This document shows positions 21,585 to 21,972 of a DNA stretch of 21,972 bases, in pieces. Numbering within the stretch: position 1 is the stretch's first letter; each line of letters opens with the position of its first letter. This DNA is from Ministeria vibrans ATCC 50519 (Eukaryota > Opisthokonta > Filasterea): contig CALSCP010000159.1 in assembly GCA_943704425.1 (NCBI GenBank), positions 17,983 to 39,954 on the forward strand. Reading direction: 5' to 3'. Both the position numbers and the translations under genes were made by a program. The notes under the pieces are model-generated. The model was given only the letters and a program-made list of their open reading frames with translations, was not told the origin of the DNA and ran no database searches.

Positions 21585-21773
21585 AGTGCTATGACTTTTT
21601 ATTTTGGGAGTGTCAGATGTGTAGACTGTAATCGTACTTCGTACTCAATGTCAAAACAAGACAATATACAAAACGAATAAGTTTTAATAATAATACGAAA
21701 ATATATAGAGAATCGAGAGCTGTACTTGAGCTGTACTCCGTCTCCTACGGAGTAGTCTGTTATAACATATCTG
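21585..21773. other. 3' flank of the PL8 gene with a small hairpin
   Basis: AT-rich after 21640, with AATAAG and AATAATAA near 21676-21692 as possible poly(A) elements. GAGCTGTACT occurs twice (21717-21726 and 21728-21737). TACTCCGT (21734-21741) and ACGGAGTA (21747-21754) form a perfect 8-bp stem with a 5-base loop. No gene is seen. Confidence 0.6.
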
Positions 21774-21895
21774 GTGTGTGTGTATGTGTGTGTGTGTGTG
21801 TATGTATGTATGTGTGTATGTGTATGTGTGTGTATGTGTGTATGTGTATGTGTGTGTATGTGTGTGTATGTGTGTATGTATGTGTGTGTATGTGT

Positions 21896-21955
<60 letters not shown>

Positions 21956-21972
21956 CTGTGTGTGTGTGTGTG
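21774..21972. repeat. TG / TATG compound microsatellite at the right edge
   Basis: About 200 bp of TG units mixed with TATG and TGTATG variants, becoming almost pure TG after 21901 and running off the window. Confidence 0.97.

Overview
This window is nuclear DNA from a eukaryote, almost certainly a unicellular one. Seven genes are recognised. Six of them are split by GT-AG introns, mostly 55-85 nt long. They sit close together (spacers about 190-780 bp), coding DNA is GC-balanced and codon-rich, spacers are AT-rich, and microsatellites are abundant. A peroxisomal multifunctional enzyme of the ECH-HAD (MFP1) type argues against fungi. The combination would suit a holozoan protist or another free-living or animal-associated protist, but the sequence alone does not fix the lineage.

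Layout, left to right. (1) The window opens in a CT microsatellite, probably the pyrimidine tract of an intron, followed by the last two exons of a GH33-type sialidase (114-495, +). (2) F-actin capping protein alpha subunit, six exons (1015-2860, +). (3) A convergent, intronless NFX1-type zinc-finger protein with PAM2 motif, RING-like domain, NF-X1 fingers and R3H domain (6255-3049, -). (4) Divergent from it, a ten-exon peroxisomal bifunctional enoyl-CoA hydratase / 3-hydroxyacyl-CoA dehydrogenase ending in the PTS1 AKL (6543-9873, +). (5) A four-exon gene (10329-11389, +) encoding only the C-terminal part of a bacterial/mitochondrial-type isoleucyl-tRNA synthetase, zinc finger included, with no catalytic core. 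(6) A four-exon polytopic membrane protein with signal peptide, cysteine-rich modules and a 24-copy heptapeptide mucin-like stalk (15671-11616, -). (7) A four-exon disordered Ser/Thr-rich protein carrying a TQT motif, with a 231-bp ATT microsatellite in its last intron (18865-16452, -). (8) Divergent from it, a secreted polysaccharide lyase family 8 enzyme, five exons, active-site residues present (19104-21584, +). The window ends in a long TG microsatellite. (The sialidase is counted as the partial gene; the other seven are complete.)

How they relate. There is no operon logic. The sialidase and the PL8 lyase, about 18.6 kb apart, both act on acidic animal-type glycans (sialic acids; hyaluronan/chondroitin), which hints at an organism that feeds on or lives with animals. 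The most unusual items are the free-standing IleRS C-terminal domain, the intron-bearing PL8 lyase and the repeat-stalked polytopic surface protein. Exon joins were chosen by hand from splice motifs, reading phase and family similarity. In every complete multi-exon gene the phases close to one open frame.
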